Assembly (NCBI RefSeq): GCF_002262935.1
Contig: NZ_NPIA01000005.1
Coordinates: 222,485 to 286,484, forward strand
Origin: Lottiidibacillus patelloidae
GTDB taxonomy: Bacteria; Bacillota; Bacilli; Bacillales; SA5d-4
Direction of reading: 5' to 3'
Length of the DNA: 64,000 bases
Shown here piece after piece: positions 20,705 to 30,309 of the stretch. The position numbers and the translations under genes were made by a program. The notes below the pieces were generated by a model. The model worked only from the letters and a program-made list of their open reading frames with translations. It did no database searches and was not told where the DNA came from. Positions within the stretch are counted from its first letter, which is position 1, and every line of letters starts with the position of its first letter.

Positions 20705-21238
20705 TTACAAATAGTCATCTAATATCTCTTTCGTAGTTAAAAATAGAGCATAATAGCCATATAGTGCTGCCATGACAGTAGGTGTGCAGATTCTTTCCCC
20801 ACTATCGGTCGGAACTAACGGACTATTTAAGTGGATATTAATATGGAAATCACATTCCGAAATAAATGAGTCATTACCACCATGATCTTTCTCAACGGAT
20901 AGCCCAATAACGGTAACACCTTGCTCTTTTGCTTCTTTTGCTAAAGATATTGCATCTGTATGGTCATTTGGTGAGGCAGCAATAACTAACCGGTCGATCG
21001 AAGTTAAGTTAGCTTTTTTTCCTCCTTCAAATAGGAACTTTGCCTTCGGTAATGTTTCTTGACCTAAGACAGCTTCATAACAAACTGCCATCATTTCATG
21101 GAACCCATGAAAGTAAACATGGCCGTCTCCAACAATTGCTTGGGCAATTGCTCTTGAACTATCTTCAATATGAATTTCTTCTTTCTCTTGAATGGAATTA
21201 AAATAACCAACTAATTGGGTTGTGAAAATTTTAAGCAC
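20705..21238 (-). CDS. ywjG: YwjG-like DUF2529 protein (SIS-type fold)
   Basis: A soluble protein of 177 residues of the DUF2529 family. It carries sugar-isomerase-like features: an N-terminal helix (MLKIFTTQLVGYFNSIQEKE), VYFHGFHEM, LVIAASPNDHTDAISLAKEAKEQG (in parts) resembling the phosphosugar-binding loop of SIS domains, and a conserved end ICTPTVMAALYGYYALFL. Function is unknown. As in B. subtilis it lies on the opposite strand between pyrG and spo0F. I prefer the GTG at 21238, because GGAG lies 8 bases upstream of it. The GTG at 21247 would sit on the ribosome binding site itself. Confidence 0.85.
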   Translation of the reverse strand: MLKIFTTQLVGYFNSIQEKEEIHIEDSSRAIAQAIVGDGHVYFHGFHEMMAVCYEAVLGQETLPKAKFLFEGGKKANLTSIDRLVIAASPNDHTDAISLAKEAKEQGVTVIGLSVEKDHGGNDSFISECDFHINIHLNSPLVPTDSGERICTPTVMAALYGYYALFLTTKEILDDYL

Positions 21239-21318
21239 AATAGACACTCCTTTATTACGTCTAGCAGTATTATAACGAATAAAGGATAAAAGTGCGAAAT
21301 GAAAAAATAATTTAAAAA

Positions 21319-21348
21319 GAAGGAGAAAGATAAGCTAAAATAGAAGTA
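21319..21348 (+). promoter_or_regulatory. Possible sigma-H promoter of spo0F
   Basis: GAAGGAGAA, 12 bp, ATAGAAGTA resembles the sigma-H pattern (RNAGGAWWW, 11-12 bp, RNNGAATWW), with one mismatch in each half. B. subtilis spo0F is known to have a sigma-H promoter. It lies 38 bp before the start codon. Confidence 0.45.
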
Positions 21349-21386
21349 GGTTAGAAATGAAAAAATACGATCAGTAGGTGGTAAAA

Positions 21387-21761
21387 TTGTCTAGTAACTT
21401 ATTAATTGTCGATGACCAGTATGGAATACGTGTTTTATTAACAGAAATTTTTAAAAAAGAAGGTTATAATACGTATCAAGCTGCTAACGGTACCCAAGCA
21501 TTAAGTATTGCTGAAAAAAATCGACCTGGCCTCGTTTTATTAGATATGAAAATTCCGGGAATGGATGGAATAGAAATACTTAAACGGTTAAAAGCTATGG
21601 ATAGTTCCATTCAAGTTATAATGATGACAGCATATGGTGAACTAGATATGATTAAAGAAGCAAAGAATTTAGGCGCAATTTCGCATTTCTCTAAGTTTTT
21701 CGATATTGATGAAATTCGCGAAGCCGTAAGAGACGTTTTACCTGTTGTAATGTCTAAATAA
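21387..21761 (+). CDS. spo0F: Sporulation phosphorelay response regulator Spo0F
   Basis: A single receiver domain that takes phosphate from sporulation kinases and passes it through Spo0B to Spo0A. Starting at TTG 21387 (AGGTGG just upstream) gives 124 residues, exactly the B. subtilis length. Asp9-Asp10 bind Mg2+, Asp53 ([11 protein letters not shown]) is the phosphorylation site, Thr81 is in [11 protein letters not shown] and Lys103 is the conserved lysine. Odd point: the residue after Lys103 is Phe, giving [10 protein letters not shown], where receiver domains, including B. subtilis Spo0F (AKPFDIDEIR), have a conserved cis-proline. The codon is TTT, two changes away from any Pro codon. A GTG nine bases upstream is a less likely start. 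Confidence 0.95.
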   Translation: MSSNLLIVDDQYGIRVLLTEIFKKEGYNTYQAANGTQALSIAEKNRPGLVLLDMKIPGMDGIEILKRLKAMDSSIQVIMMTAYGELDMIKEAKNLGAISHFSKFFDIDEIREAVRDVLPVVMSK

Positions 21762-21872
21762 ATTTTAGAGCAATAAATTGCTAAAAGTCTTGTATAATTG
21801 GTATGCTAGTAAAGTACTATGTTCTAGTTACATAAATTAAAAATGACATCAAATGAGTAGGAGGATTTTTTC

Positions 21873-22736
21873 ATGCCTTTAGTATCAATGAAAGAAATGC
21901 TTATTAAAGCTAATGAAGGGTCTTATGCAGTAGGACAATTCAATGTTAATAATTTAGAGTACGCACAAGCGATTTTACAAGCGGCTCAAGAAGAGAACTC
22001 ACCTGTAATTTTAGGAGTTTCTGAAGGGGCAGCACGATACATCGGTGGATTTAAAACAGTTGTATTAATGATTGAAGGTTTAATGCACGATTACAACATT
22101 ACTGTACCTGTAGCTATTCACCTTGATCACGGCTCAAGCTATCAAAAATGTGCAGAAGCAATTCATGCAGGTTTCACTTCTGTAATGATTGATGGTTCAC
22201 ATCATCCGCTTGAAGAGAACATTGCATTAACGAAAAAAGTTGTTGAACTTGCACACTTCCACGGCGTTTCTGTTGAAGCAGAACTTGGTCGTATCGGTGG
22301 TCAAGAAGATGATTTAATTGTTGATGATGCGGAAGCGGCATATGCTATTCCAGCTGAATGTGACCAATTAGTACGTGAAACAGGCGTTGACTGCTTTGCA
22401 CCAGCATTAGGTTCTGTACATGGTCCATACAAAGGTGAACCTAACCTAGGATTTGACCGCATGAAAGAAGTTATGGAATTAACGAAAGTTCCATTAGTAC
22501 TTCATGGTGGTACAGGAATCCCGACAAAGGATATTCAAAAAGCTATCTCTTTAGGAACTGCAAAAATTAATGTAAATACTGAAAACCAAATTGCATCAGC
22601 GAAAAAAATTCGTGAAGTATTAGCTGACAATCCTGAAATGTATGATCCTCGTAAGTTTTTAGGACCTGCACGTGAAACAATTAAACAAACAGTTAGCGGA
22701 AAAATGCGTGAATTTGGTTCTTCAAACCAAGCATAA
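21873..22736 (+). CDS. fbaA: Class II fructose-bisphosphate aldolase
   Basis: Zinc-dependent aldolase of glycolysis and gluconeogenesis, cleaving fructose 1,6-bisphosphate to DHAP and glyceraldehyde 3-phosphate. The 287 residues include the metal-binding [25 protein letters not shown], the glutamate motif [24 protein letters not shown] and LHGGTGIP with the final zinc histidine. The AGGAGG site precedes the ATG. Its position after spo0F and before tal, murAB and glpX is the standard Bacillus order. Confidence 0.97.
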   Translation: MPLVSMKEMLIKANEGSYAVGQFNVNNLEYAQAILQAAQEENSPVILGVSEGAARYIGGFKTVVLMIEGLMHDYNITVPVAIHLDHGSSYQKCAEAIHAGFTSVMIDGSHHPLEENIALTKKVVELAHFHGVSVEAELGRIGGQEDDLIVDDAEAAYAIPAECDQLVRETGVDCFAPALGSVHGPYKGEPNLGFDRMKEVMELTKVPLVLHGGTGIPTKDIQKAISLGTAKINVNTENQIASAKKIREVLADNPEMYDPRKFLGPARETIKQTVSGKMREFGSSNQA

Positions 22737-22752
22737 TAATATAGATTTAAAA

Positions 22753-22790
22753 AAAACCGTCTTTTTTCTAGAAAAAGGCGGTTTTGTTTT
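22753..22790 (+). terminator. Terminator after fbaA
   Basis: AAAACCGTCTTTTT, loop around CTAG, AAAAAGGCGGTTTT, then GTTTT. The stem is strong, with a G-T pair. Confidence 0.85.
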
Positions 22791-22817
22791 CACAAAGGAG
22801 CTAGACTGCTTTATAAT
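22789..22817 (+). promoter_or_regulatory. Sigma-A promoter of the tal gene
   Basis: TTCACA (22789-22794), 17 bp, TATAAT (22812-22817). It begins at the end of the fbaA terminator. Confidence 0.7.
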
Positions 22818-22861
22818 AGAAATAGTAGTGTACTCGAAACAACAAGGAGAGAGCAATTCAA

Positions 22862-23503
22862 ATGAGATTTTTTATTGATACAGCAAATATTGAAGAAATC
22901 CGTGAAGCTAACGATTTAGGAATATTAGATGGTGTCACAACGAATCCTTCTCTTGTCGTAAAAGAGGGAGTAAAGTTTGAAGACCGTATAAAAGAAATTA
23001 CAGAAATAGTTTCTGGATCAGTAAGTGCTGAAGTAATCGGCTTAACATATGATGAAATGGTCAAAGAAGGCTTAGAACTTGCAAAAATAGCGCCGAATGT
23101 AACGGTTAAATTACCGATGACAACCGAAGGGCTAAAAGCAGCGAAAACTTTCTCTGAAAAAGGAATTAAAACGAACGTTACGCTAATTTTCTCCGCGAAT
23201 CAAGCTCTACTAGCCGCAAGAGCTGGAGCAACTTATGTATCTCCATTTTTAGGACGCCTTGATGATATTGGTCAAGATGGGCTTCAACTTGTTGAAGAGA
23301 TTGCTGAAATCTTTGCTATTCACAATATTGAAACTCAAATTATTGCAGCGTCTATTCGTCATCCTCAACATGTAACACAAGCTGCCTTACGTGGTGCACA
23401 TATTGCTACAATTCCATTCAACGTAATTCAACAATTAACAAAACACCCTTTAACTGATGCTGGAATTGAAAAGTTTCTAGCTGACTGGAACAAGAGTAAA
23501 TAA
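22862..23503 (+). CDS. tal: Transaldolase (TalC/fructose-6-phosphate aldolase-like type)
   Basis: Short transaldolase of 213 residues, ortholog by position of B. subtilis ywjH. It forms a Schiff base with ketose phosphates in the non-oxidative pentose phosphate pathway. Visible motifs are [22 protein letters not shown], the lysine in [32 protein letters not shown] and AASIRHPQH. The short family also contains fructose-6-phosphate aldolases. Sequence alone suggests transaldolase from Bacillus context. AAGGAGAG precedes the ATG. Confidence 0.93.
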   Translation: MRFFIDTANIEEIREANDLGILDGVTTNPSLVVKEGVKFEDRIKEITEIVSGSVSAEVIGLTYDEMVKEGLELAKIAPNVTVKLPMTTEGLKAAKTFSEKGIKTNVTLIFSANQALLAARAGATYVSPFLGRLDDIGQDGLQLVEEIAEIFAIHNIETQIIAASIRHPQHVTQAALRGAHIATIPFNVIQQLTKHPLTDAGIEKFLADWNKSK

Positions 23504-23513
23504 ATTAAATACG

Positions 23514-23540
23514 GAGAAGTATGGAAATACTTCTCTTTCT
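23514..23540 (+). terminator. Terminator after tal
   Basis: GAGAAGTAT, loop GGAA, ATACTTCTC, then TTTCT. The stem is perfect but the T tract is short. Confidence 0.65.
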
Positions 23541-23612
23541 ATTACATTTTTTAAGTAATATTAGGAAATAATAACCAAAAATATTTCGCAATAAAGAAAG
23601 GAGACTACACAA

Positions 23613-24899
23613 ATGGAAAAATTAATGATTGAAGGCGGCAAAGTACTGAAAGGTAAAATCAGTGTAAGTGGTGCAAAAAATAGTGCTGTCGCACTTATCC
23701 CAGCTGCAATCCTTGCTGAATCTCCTGTCACTATTGAACAATTACCGAACATCTCAGATGTACATACATTAAGTGAGTTACTTGAAGAAATTGGTGGAGA
23801 AGTAACTTTAGAAAATACAAAATTAACCGTCGATCCTAGTAAGATGGTTGCAATGCCACTACCTAGTGGGAAAGTTAAGAAGTTGCGTGCGTCATACTAT
23901 TTAATGGGTGCAATGCTTGGTCGATTTAAAAAAGCTGTCGTTGGTATGCCAGGTGGTTGCCATTTAGGTCCAAGACCAATTGACCAACATATAAAAGGAT
24001 TTGAGGCACTAGGAGCAAAAGTAACGAATGAACAAGGTGCTATTTACTTACGTGCTGATGAACTTATTGGAGCGCGTATTTACTTAGATGTTGTTTCTGT
24101 TGGTGCAACTATTAACATTATGCTTGCAGCTGTTAGAGCAAAAGGGCAAACAATTATTGAAAATGCCGCAAAAGAACCAGAAATCATTGATGTAGCTACG
24201 TTACTAACAAACATGGGTGCGAAAATTAAAGGTGCAGGAACAGATGTTATCCGAATTGAGGGAGTAGATTCCTTACATGGATGCCGTCACTCAATAATCC
24301 CTGACCGCATTGAAGCAGGAACTTTTTTAATTATGGCTGCAGCTATGGGGAAAGAGGTAATTATTGAAAATGTAATCCCACATCATATTGAATCACTCAT
24401 TGCAAAACTTCGTGAAATGGGTGTTCATATAGAAGCGAATGAAGACCAAGTATACGTGGCAAAACAAGATAACATGAAGTCAGTTGATATTAAGACTCTA
24501 GTTTACCCAGGTTTCCCGACGGACTTACAACAACCATTTACTTCACTTTTAACAAATGCCACAGGAACGAGTATAGTTACTGACACAATTTATAATGCCC
24601 GTTTTAAACATGTTGATGAATTACGTCGCATGGGTGCAAATATTAAAGTAGAGGGTAGTGCAGCAATAATTGAAGGGAAACGTCAACTGCAAGGAGCAAG
24701 AGTGAAAGCAAGTGATCTTCGTGCTGGTGCTGCTTTAGTTGTTGCTGGTTTAATGGCAGAAGGAATAACGGAAGTAACCGGTTTAGAACACATTGATCGC
24801 GGTTACGAAAATCTTGTTAGTAAATTAAAAGGTCTAGGTGCCAATGTTTGGCGCGAAACAATGGATGAACAAGAAATAGAAAAAATGCAAAACGCTTAA
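23613..24899 (+). CDS. murAB: UDP-GlcNAc 1-carboxyvinyltransferase (second MurA)
   Basis: Transfers enolpyruvate from PEP to UDP-N-acetylglucosamine, the first committed step of peptidoglycan synthesis. It has 428 residues, with the inside-out alpha/beta barrel motifs: [16 protein letters not shown] (substrate-binding Lys and Asn), [14 protein letters not shown], the catalytic Cys of the fosfomycin-sensitive loop in [24 protein letters not shown] and [12 protein letters not shown]. The position between tal and glpX matches murAB of B. subtilis, the second copy besides the essential murAA near the atp operon end. AAAGGAG precedes the ATG. Confidence 0.95.
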   Translation: MEKLMIEGGKVLKGKISVSGAKNSAVALIPAAILAESPVTIEQLPNISDVHTLSELLEEIGGEVTLENTKLTVDPSKMVAMPLPSGKVKKLRASYYLMGAMLGRFKKAVVGMPGGCHLGPRPIDQHIKGFEALGAKVTNEQGAIYLRADELIGARIYLDVVSVGATINIMLAAVRAKGQTIIENAAKEPEIIDVATLLTNMGAKIKGAGTDVIRIEGVDSLHGCRHSIIPDRIEAGTFLIMAAAMGKEVIIENVIPHHIESLIAKLREMGVHIEANEDQVYVAKQDNMKSVDIKTLVYPGFPTDLQQPFTSLLTNATGTSIVTDTIYNARFKHVDELRRMGANIKVEGSAAIIEGKRQLQGARVKASDLRAGAALVVAGLMAEGITEVTGLEHIDRGYENLVSKLKGLGANVWRETMDEQEIEKMQNA

Positions 24900-24928
24900 T
24901 ACATAGGCAAACGGGGAGGAAGTTTATT

Positions 24929-25894
24929 ATGGAAAGAAGTTTATCAATGGAACTTGTCCGTGTGACAGAGGCTGCAGCTTTAGCATCAGCGAAATGGATG
25001 GGACGAGGGAAAAAAGATGAAGCAGATGATGCTGCTACAACTGCAATGCGTAATGTATTTGATACAATTCCGATGAAAGGTACAGTTGTTATCGGTGAAG
25101 GTGAAATGGACGAAGCACCAATGCTATACATCGGGGAAACACTTGGGAATGGGTTTGGCCCACGAGTTGATGTAGCCGTTGACCCTTTAGAAGGAACAAA
25201 TATCGTTGCTGCAGGAACTTGGAATGCACTAGCAGTAATCGCTATCGCTGACCATGGTTGTTTACTTCATGCCCCAGATATGTATATGGACAAGATTGCA
25301 GTAGGTCCTGAAGCGGTTGGTAAAATTGATATTAATGCCTCTGTTACGGAGAATTTACATGCCGTAGCAAAAGCAAAAAATAAAGATATTGAGGAAGTTG
25401 TCGCAACTATCTTAAATCGTGACCGCCACAGTGCAATCATTGAAGAGATAAGAGAAACTGGTGCGAGAATTAAATTAATTTCAGATGGTGATGTTGCAGG
25501 AGCAATAAATACTGCATTTGATCACACTGGCGTAGATATTTTATTTGGTAGTGGTGGAGCGCCAGAAGGTGTTTTAGCTGCTGTTGCTTTAAAATGTCTT
25601 GGTGGTGAACTACAAGGAAAGCTTTTACCGCAAACAGAAGAAGAGTTAGCTCGTTGTGAGAAAATGGGCTTAGATGTAACGAAAGTATTAAAGATGGATG
25701 ATTTAGTAAAAGGCGATGATGCAATTTTTGCTGCAACTGGTGTTACAGATGGAGAATTGTTAAAAGGTGTTCAATTTAAGGCTCATACTGGCACTACTCA
25801 ATCTTTAGTAATGCGTGCAAAATCTGGAACAGTTCGCTTTATTGATGGTCGTCACAGTCTATCGAAAAAACCTAATTTAGTTATTAAACCTTAA
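24929..25894 (+). CDS. glpX: Class II fructose-1,6-bisphosphatase
   Basis: Gluconeogenic phosphatase of the GlpX type, 321 residues. It shows the lithium-sensitive phosphatase-like core: [18 protein letters not shown] and VDPLEGTN (metal-binding acidic residues), [24 protein letters not shown] and [13 protein letters not shown]. It acts in the cytoplasm opposite phosphofructokinase. The gene follows murAB by 29 bp and is probably cotranscribed with it. GGGGAGG precedes the ATG. The neighbours fbaA and tal act on the same sugar phosphates. Confidence 0.96.
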   Translation: MERSLSMELVRVTEAAALASAKWMGRGKKDEADDAATTAMRNVFDTIPMKGTVVIGEGEMDEAPMLYIGETLGNGFGPRVDVAVDPLEGTNIVAAGTWNALAVIAIADHGCLLHAPDMYMDKIAVGPEAVGKIDINASVTENLHAVAKAKNKDIEEVVATILNRDRHSAIIEEIRETGARIKLISDGDVAGAINTAFDHTGVDILFGSGGAPEGVLAAVALKCLGGELQGKLLPQTEEELARCEKMGLDVTKVLKMDDLVKGDDAIFAATGVTDGELLKGVQFKAHTGTTQSLVMRAKSGTVRFIDGRHSLSKKPNLVIKP

Positions 25895-25896
25895 TG

Positions 25897-25918
25897 AAAA
25901 GGGGGCTATCCCCCTTTT
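25897..25918 (+). terminator. Terminator after glpX
   Basis: AAAAGGGGG, loop CTAT, CCCCCTTTT. It is a perfect stem. Only the T residues of the right arm and an AT-rich tail follow. Confidence 0.75.
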
Positions 25919-25932
25919 CCATATTTATTAAG

Positions 25933-25962
25933 TTGAATATTTTTAGCCGTTATGGTTAGAAT
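25933..25962 (+). promoter_or_regulatory. Promoter candidate for rho
   Basis: TTGAAT (25933-25938), 18 bp, TAGAAT (25957-25962). It would give rho an untranslated leader of about 140 nt with no obvious hairpin. In B. subtilis rho is autoregulated by termination in its leader (from memory). Confidence 0.5.
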
Positions 25963-26109
25963 AGAAGCTGGTTTGCAAGTAAGTTTCCCTAATAAAACAC
26001 TTCTCTTCGAGTAACTTCGCGGAACCTTCAAAAATCTCCAAATATGAATACCAAAAATAATCTCGAAATAATAGAAGTAACTAATAAAATAGATAAGAGT
26101 GGTGTAAGC

Positions 26110-27387
26110 ATGACGTTAACGTTATCACAGTTGGAAGAAAAAACGCTCAAAGAATTGTACGAGCTAGCACGAAATTTCAAAGTTTCTTATTACAGTAAGT
26201 TAAAAAAGCCTGAACTTATATTTTCAATTTTAAAGGCACAAGCAGAGCAAGATGGCTTTATGTTTATGGAAGGTGTATTAGAAGTAATCCAATCGGAAGG
26301 TTTTGGTTTTTTACGACCAATTAATTATTCTCCTAGTTCCGAAGATATTTATATTTCTGCTTCACAAATTCGACGTTTTGATTTGCGAAATGGGGACAAG
26401 GTTTCTGGTAAAGTACGACCTCCGAAAGAAAATGAGCGTTATTACGGATTATTGCATGTAACCGCAGTAAATGGTGAAGATCCTGATACAGCAAGAGAAC
26501 GAGTTCATTTCCCGGCATTAACACCGGTGTATCCAGATAATAGAATGACTCTTGAAACAGCACCCTTCAAACTTTCCTCACGGATCATTGATATGATTTC
26601 TCCGGTAGGTTTTGGACAACGTGGTTTAATCGTAGCACCTCCAAAAGCAGGTAAAACGATTTTAATAAAAGAAATAGCTAATAGTATTACTGAAAATCAC
26701 CCTGACACAGAGTTAATTGTTCTACTTATTGATGAAAGACCAGAAGAAGTAACGGACATTGAGCGTTCAGTAAAAGGTGATGTTGTAAGCTCAACATTCG
26801 ATGAAGTTCCAGAAAACCACATCAAGGTTGCTGAGTTAGTGCTAGAAAGAGCGATGCGTCTTGTTGAACATAAAAAAGATGTCGTCATTCTTTTAGATAG
26901 TATTACTCGTTTAGCTAGGGCGTATAACTTAGTTATACCACCAAGTGGTCGTACATTATCAGGGGGTATTGACCCTGCAGCATTCCATAGACCGAAACGT
27001 TTCTTTGGAGCAGCGCGAAATATTGAAGATGGTGGAAGTTTAACAATATTAGCAACTGCACTAATTGATACTGGTTCACGTATGGATGACGTTATTTATG
27101 AAGAATTTAAAGGGACAGGTAACATGGAATTACACCTTGACCGTAGCTTAGCAGAAAGAAGAATCTTCCCTGCGATTGATATCCGTCGTTCTGGAACACG
27201 AAAAGAAGAACTATTAATGCCAAAAAATCAACTGGATAGCTTATGGGCAATCCGCAAAACAATGAATAACTCTCCTGACTTTATCGATCAATTTATGAAA
27301 CGTTTAAAGACAACAAAAACAAATGATGAGTTCTTCCAAAAGATAGAAGAAGATAAAGCTGCAGGTGTGAAACGGACAAGAGCGTAA
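26110..27387 (+). CDS. rho: Transcription termination factor Rho
   Basis: Hexameric RNA helicase that terminates transcription. From ATG 26110 it has 425 residues. It contains the N-terminal helical domain ([21 protein letters not shown] in parts), the RNA-binding cold-shock-like domain ([21 protein letters not shown] in parts), Walker A in APPKAGKT, Walker [14 protein letters not shown], and the Q- and R-loops ([33 protein letters not shown] in parts). The reading frame extends in-frame upstream to 26044, but the family start and the weak AGTGGTG site favour 26110. The order glpX-rho-rpmE-tdk is standard. Confidence 0.97.
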   Translation: MTLTLSQLEEKTLKELYELARNFKVSYYSKLKKPELIFSILKAQAEQDGFMFMEGVLEVIQSEGFGFLRPINYSPSSEDIYISASQIRRFDLRNGDKVSGKVRPPKENERYYGLLHVTAVNGEDPDTARERVHFPALTPVYPDNRMTLETAPFKLSSRIIDMISPVGFGQRGLIVAPPKAGKTILIKEIANSITENHPDTELIVLLIDERPEEVTDIERSVKGDVVSSTFDEVPENHIKVAELVLERAMRLVEHKKDVVILLDSITRLARAYNLVIPPSGRTLSGGIDPAAFHRPKRFFGAARNIEDGGSLTILATALIDTGSRMDDVIYEEFKGTGNMELHLDRSLAERRIFPAIDIRRSGTRKEELLMPKNQLDSLWAIRKTMNNSPDFIDQFMKRLKTTKTNDEFFQKIEEDKAAGVKRTRA

Positions 27388-27422
27388 CATTATTTTACAA
27401 CAATATTTTTATCATGAATGAG

Positions 27423-27451
27423 TTGCAAATTATACGTTGCACTGATATAAT
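27423..27451 (+). promoter_or_regulatory. Sigma-A promoter of rpmE
   Basis: TTGCAA (27423-27428), 17 bp, perfect TATAAT (27446-27451), 72 bp before the start codon. Confidence 0.75.
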
Positions 27452-27523
27452 TTTTTCATGTGCTGACATGATAGACACATTATTCTGGGTCTCAGGGGCT
27501 CAGGGCGGAAGGAGATGAATAGG

Positions 27524-27724
27524 ATGAAAGCAGGAATTCACCCTAACTATAAGAAATCAATGGTTAAATGTGCTTGTGGTAACGAATTCGAAAGCGGATC
27601 AACTTTAGAAGAAATTAAAGTTGAGGTTTGCTCAGAATGTCACCCATTCTACACAGGACGTCAGAAGTTTGCTGACGCTGGTGGACGCGTAGACCGCTTT
27701 AACAAGAAATATAAACGTAAGTAA
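27524..27724 (+). CDS. rpmE: Ribosomal protein L31 (zinc-binding type)
   Basis: A 66-residue large-subunit protein forming a bridge between ribosomal subunits. The four cysteines in KCACGNEF and [12 protein letters not shown] identify the zinc-containing form, in contrast to the zinc-free YtiA type made under zinc starvation. The tail [14 protein letters not shown] is typical. The start is ATG 27524 with GGAAGGAG nine bases upstream. A TTG-type start three codons earlier is not supported. Confidence 0.97.
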   Translation: MKAGIHPNYKKSMVKCACGNEFESGSTLEEIKVEVCSECHPFYTGRQKFADAGGRVDRFNKKYKRK

Positions 27725-27736
27725 TATTATAAAAAG

Positions 27737-27767
27737 CAGGCAAGAGTTCACTCCTTGCCTGTTTTTT
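27737..27767 (+). terminator. Terminator after rpmE
   Basis: CAGGCAAG and CTTGCCTG form an 8-bp stem with a 9-base loop, followed by TTTTTTCTTTT. Confidence 0.9.
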
Positions 27768-27832
27768 CTTTTAAAACATAGACAAAATAAAAAAATACAT
27801 CAATTATAATTGTTAAAAGGGGAGACTGCCTC

Positions 27833-28444
27833 ATGCATATCATGAAACATAACGGATGGGTCGAAGTAATTTGTGGTGGAATGTTTTCTGGGAAATCAGA
27901 AGAATTAATTCGCAGAATTAGAAGAGCGACATACGGGAAATTAACTGTACAAATGTTTAAACCTGCAGTCGATAATCGATATAGTGAGGTGGCGGTTGTC
28001 TCCCATAATGGAACTTCAGTCATGGCAACAGCAGTTAGTAAAGCGCACGATATTTTAGAGCATGTCGATGAAAATGCTGATGTTATTGGAATAGATGAAG
28101 TGCAATTCTTTGACGATGAGATTGTCGCAGTCATTGAACATCTAGCGGATAATGGCAAACGAGTGATTGCAGCTGGGTTAGATTTAGATTTTCGCGCGGA
28201 ACCATTTGGTATAATGCCGCAGTTGATGGCGCTTGCAGAAACGGTGACAAAGTTACAAGCAATCTGCCTTTCATGCGGATCTCCATCAAATAGAACGCAG
28301 CGTTTAATAAATGGTAAACCAGCTTCTTATGATGATCCAATTATTTTAGTTGGTGCATCAGAAAGCTATGAGCCACGTTGCCGTCATTGTCATACAGTAC
28401 CGAATAAAGTAACGTTAAAAAAAGAAAATCAGATGCAAAAATAA
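27833..28444 (+). CDS. tdk: Thymidine kinase
   Basis: Phosphorylates thymidine with ATP in the salvage pathway. It is a type II enzyme of 203 residues with the P-loop [14 protein letters not shown], the [12 protein letters not shown]alker B and substrate motif, the [12 protein letters not shown] lasso segment and a structural zinc site (CLSCG and RCRHC). AAGGGGAG precedes the ATG. It follows rpmE, as in B. subtilis. Confidence 0.97.
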   Translation: MHIMKHNGWVEVICGGMFSGKSEELIRRIRRATYGKLTVQMFKPAVDNRYSEVAVVSHNGTSVMATAVSKAHDILEHVDENADVIGIDEVQFFDDEIVAVIEHLADNGKRVIAAGLDLDFRAEPFGIMPQLMALAETVTKLQAICLSCGSPSNRTQRLINGKPASYDDPIILVGASESYEPRCRHCHTVPNKVTLKKENQMQK

Positions 28445-28484
28445 AGCGAAAGTGGACAAGCTATTGAATAAGGGGTGTTTAAAA

Positions 28485-28865
28485 ATGAGAAATGCATTCC
28501 TCTCAGTAGTTACCATAAGTATGCTTTTAGCAGGATGTGCACAAGGAACAGAACCTAATGATACGACACTTGAAGGTCAGGAAGATGTAGCATACCCAAT
28601 TGATGTTAATCAAAATCCTAACTGGCATAATTTACGGGAAGACAGAGCGGATTTAGGCGATGATCAATCTAAGTTTCGAGCGACTGTAAACATGGTTGAA
28701 GGTGTAGAACCTGGCATGGTTATAATCATCGGTAACGACGCTTGGGTAAATGCTTCTTTTACAAAAAACTTCTCTACAAAAGAGAAAAAAGAGATTAGAA
28801 ATGAACTTAAGAAATCTTTAATAAAAGCGATGCCACGTTATGACCTTCACCTTAATTTAGAATAA
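28485..28865 (+). CDS. Small lipoprotein, YhcN/YlaJ-like
   Basis: A 126-residue protein with a lipoprotein signal: hydrophobic stretch then LLAGC (cysteine near residue 19). The mature part carries the pattern VEPGMVIIIGNDAWVNASF followed by EIRNELKKSL, which resembles the YhcN/YlaJ sporulation lipoprotein family, where a hydrophobic strand leads into GNDAYVAV. The match is by eye and partial, so a role in spores is only a suggestion. It starts 40 bp after tdk with AAGGGGTG upstream and is followed by a large stem-loop. Codon use is like its neighbours. Confidence 0.6.
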   Translation: MRNAFLSVVTISMLLAGCAQGTEPNDTTLEGQEDVAYPIDVNQNPNWHNLREDRADLGDDQSKFRATVNMVEGVEPGMVIIIGNDAWVNASFTKNFSTKEKKEIRNELKKSLIKAMPRYDLHLNLE

Positions 28866-28870
28866 TTAAT

Positions 28871-28934
28871 AAGGCTGGGATACAAGTGCCCGGCACCTTG
28901 TAGGGTGCCTGGCTCCTTGTTTTATCCCAGCCTT
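28871..28934. terminator. Large nested stem-loop after the lipoprotein gene
   Basis: Outer arms AAGGCTGGGATA and TATCCCAGCCTT (12 bp, perfect) enclose a second G/C-rich palindrome-like core (GTGCCCGGCACC, AGGGTGCCTGGCTC). It probably terminates transcription from the left. The core resembles a short intergenic repeat known to me from other Bacillaceae (GTGCCTGGCAC type). Confidence 0.65.
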
Positions 28935-28945
28935 TATATTAGTTT

Positions 28946-29060
28946 TTAATATGCCACAGGATCTTCAATAAAATACTTCGTTAATTCGGATAAACTAACA
29001 TCTATATCCTACTCCATATTTATGTCGAGTCCTTCCTCACTTTTATTTACCTTGATTTAC
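28946..29060 (-). pseudogene. Possible remnant of a protein-coding gene end
   Basis: On the minus strand this stretch reads as protein-like sequence ending DIDVSLSELTKYFIEDPVAY and a stop. An in-frame TAG and a TAA interrupt it further upstream. It may be the decayed C-terminus of a lost gene. Apart from this and the promoter elements near 29129-29172, I see nothing in the 28935-29205 gap. Confidence 0.25.
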
Positions 29061-29128
29061 TTGATTTGAATATATTATATCTTCGAAAATAGGCATAAAA
29101 CTTGACAAGGATAATAACGTCTACAAAT

Positions 29129-29172
29129 TTCGACAAATGAACCGTTGACTTCCTACCAATATAGGGTATTCT
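29129..29172 (+). promoter_or_regulatory. Promoter of the glycosyltransferase cluster with Spo0A-box-like site
   Basis: TTGACT (29145-29150), 16 bp, TATTCT (29167-29172), about 34 bp before the first gene. TTCGACA at 29129-29135, the reverse complement of the 0A box TGTCGAA, lies 9 bp upstream of the -35. The promoter is plausible. The Spo0A link is only suggestive because a 7-mer occurs often by chance. Confidence 0.5.
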
Positions 29173-29205
29173 TAAAGTAGAATACTAGAATTGGGGTGTG
29201 AATAG

Positions 29206-30309
29206 ATGCCGTTTCTCTTTTCATTAATCTTTATCTATTTATTTCTATTAAGTACATTGTTATTAATTACAATAGTATGGCTTGTATTAAAAAGACTAAA
29301 AACGAATTATGAACGAAAAAATTGGAAACTCCGTAGAAGACGTTTTAAAAGAGAAGTAGAGAAGTACTTAACATCCCCCACCGCAATCACTCCAAGAATG
29401 AAATCATCTTTAAAAGGCAACTTTAGACAATGGGCACTTAACCAATTAATAAAATATGAAACGAAACTAACAGATGAAGGTGTTAAGAGACTCTCAAAAT
29501 TAATGGATGAGTGGGGAATAACAAAAGACATTGAAAAAGGTATGAGTTCAAAGCATTGGTGGAAGAGGTATGAAGCATTATATTTATCTGCCGCATTCCA
29601 AGTGAAAAAAGAGCGACCAAATGTTCTAAAGATGTGTATGGATGAAAACCCACTTATTAGAATGGCAGCAATTACTACCTTAAGCTCAATCGGTGAGGAA
29701 GACGATATTTTTGAGATCTTCAATGTTTTAGAAGAATACAACACAGAATATTATCAGCTTGACTGGGTTTTACACAATTTAGCAAATATAAAAAGTACGA
29801 ATGATAATGCTTTCTACGAACGTGTAAAACTTAGATATCCCAACTATAAAAAGGCATTTACGAGAAGATGTATTTTAGAATGGATGGGACAAAAAAATCG
29901 AGTAGATTGTATCCCATTTATTTTAAACGTGATGAAGAGTGAAAGTGGAGAAGTCAAAGTTGGGGCGGTAAAAGCGTTAATTTCCTTAGAAGCTAAAATT
30001 GCATTACCACACTTTGAACAAAACATTAACGATGATTATGAATTACCAGGTATTAAAATCCTTTCAATGAAAGGGATTGCCCTTTTTGGTGACGAACAGT
30101 TTGCTAAATGTATGGAAAATAATCTAGGGCACCAACTGTGGTGGGTAAGATATTATAGCGCATTTGGACTTGTAAAACTTGGACATGGTGGCGAACAAGA
30201 ATTAGTGCGCCTTGAAAAAGAACATCCCGATAAATATGCTCGCGATATGTCCCGCTATTACTTAGATATGCTAAAACTAAAAGGATTTGATAATTATGTC
30301 CATTCATGA
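29206..30309 (+). CDS. Membrane-anchored HEAT-repeat protein
   Basis: A 367-residue protein with one N-terminal transmembrane segment (about residues 5-28), followed by a very basic stretch (RLKTNYERKNWKLRRRRFKRE) that should keep the rest in the cytoplasm. The body is helical, with HEAT-like pairs: KHWWKRYEALYLSAAF, NPLIRMAAITTLSSIG, SGEVKVGAVKALISLE, LPGIKILSMKGIALFG and LWWVRYYSAFGLVKLG. Such alpha-solenoids act as protein-binding scaffolds. It overlaps the next gene by 14 bp, so it is translationally coupled to the glycosyltransferase and probably its partner. I know no characterised ortholog. GGGGTG precedes the ATG. Confidence 0.8.
   Translation: MPFLFSLIFIYLFLLSTLLLITIVWLVLKRLKTNYERKNWKLRRRRFKREVEKYLTSPTAITPRMKSSLKGNFRQWALNQLIKYETKLTDEGVKRLSKLMDEWGITKDIEKGMSSKHWWKRYEALYLSAAFQVKKERPNVLKMCMDENPLIRMAAITTLSSIGEEDDIFEIFNVLEEYNTEYYQLDWVLHNLANIKSTNDNAFYERVKLRYPNYKKAFTRRCILEWMGQKNRVDCIPFILNVMKSESGEVKVGAVKALISLEAKIALPHFEQNINDDYELPGIKILSMKGIALFGDEQFAKCMENNLGHQLWWVRYYSAFGLVKLGHGGEQELVRLEKEHPDKYARDMSRYYLDMLKLKGFDNYVHS

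Noticed and set aside
29101..29120. A second promoter (CTTGACAAGGATAATAA) before the glycosyltransferase cluster
   Set aside because: TTGACA is good, but no -10 lies at a fitting distance. The downstream TTGACT/TATTCT pair is better placed.
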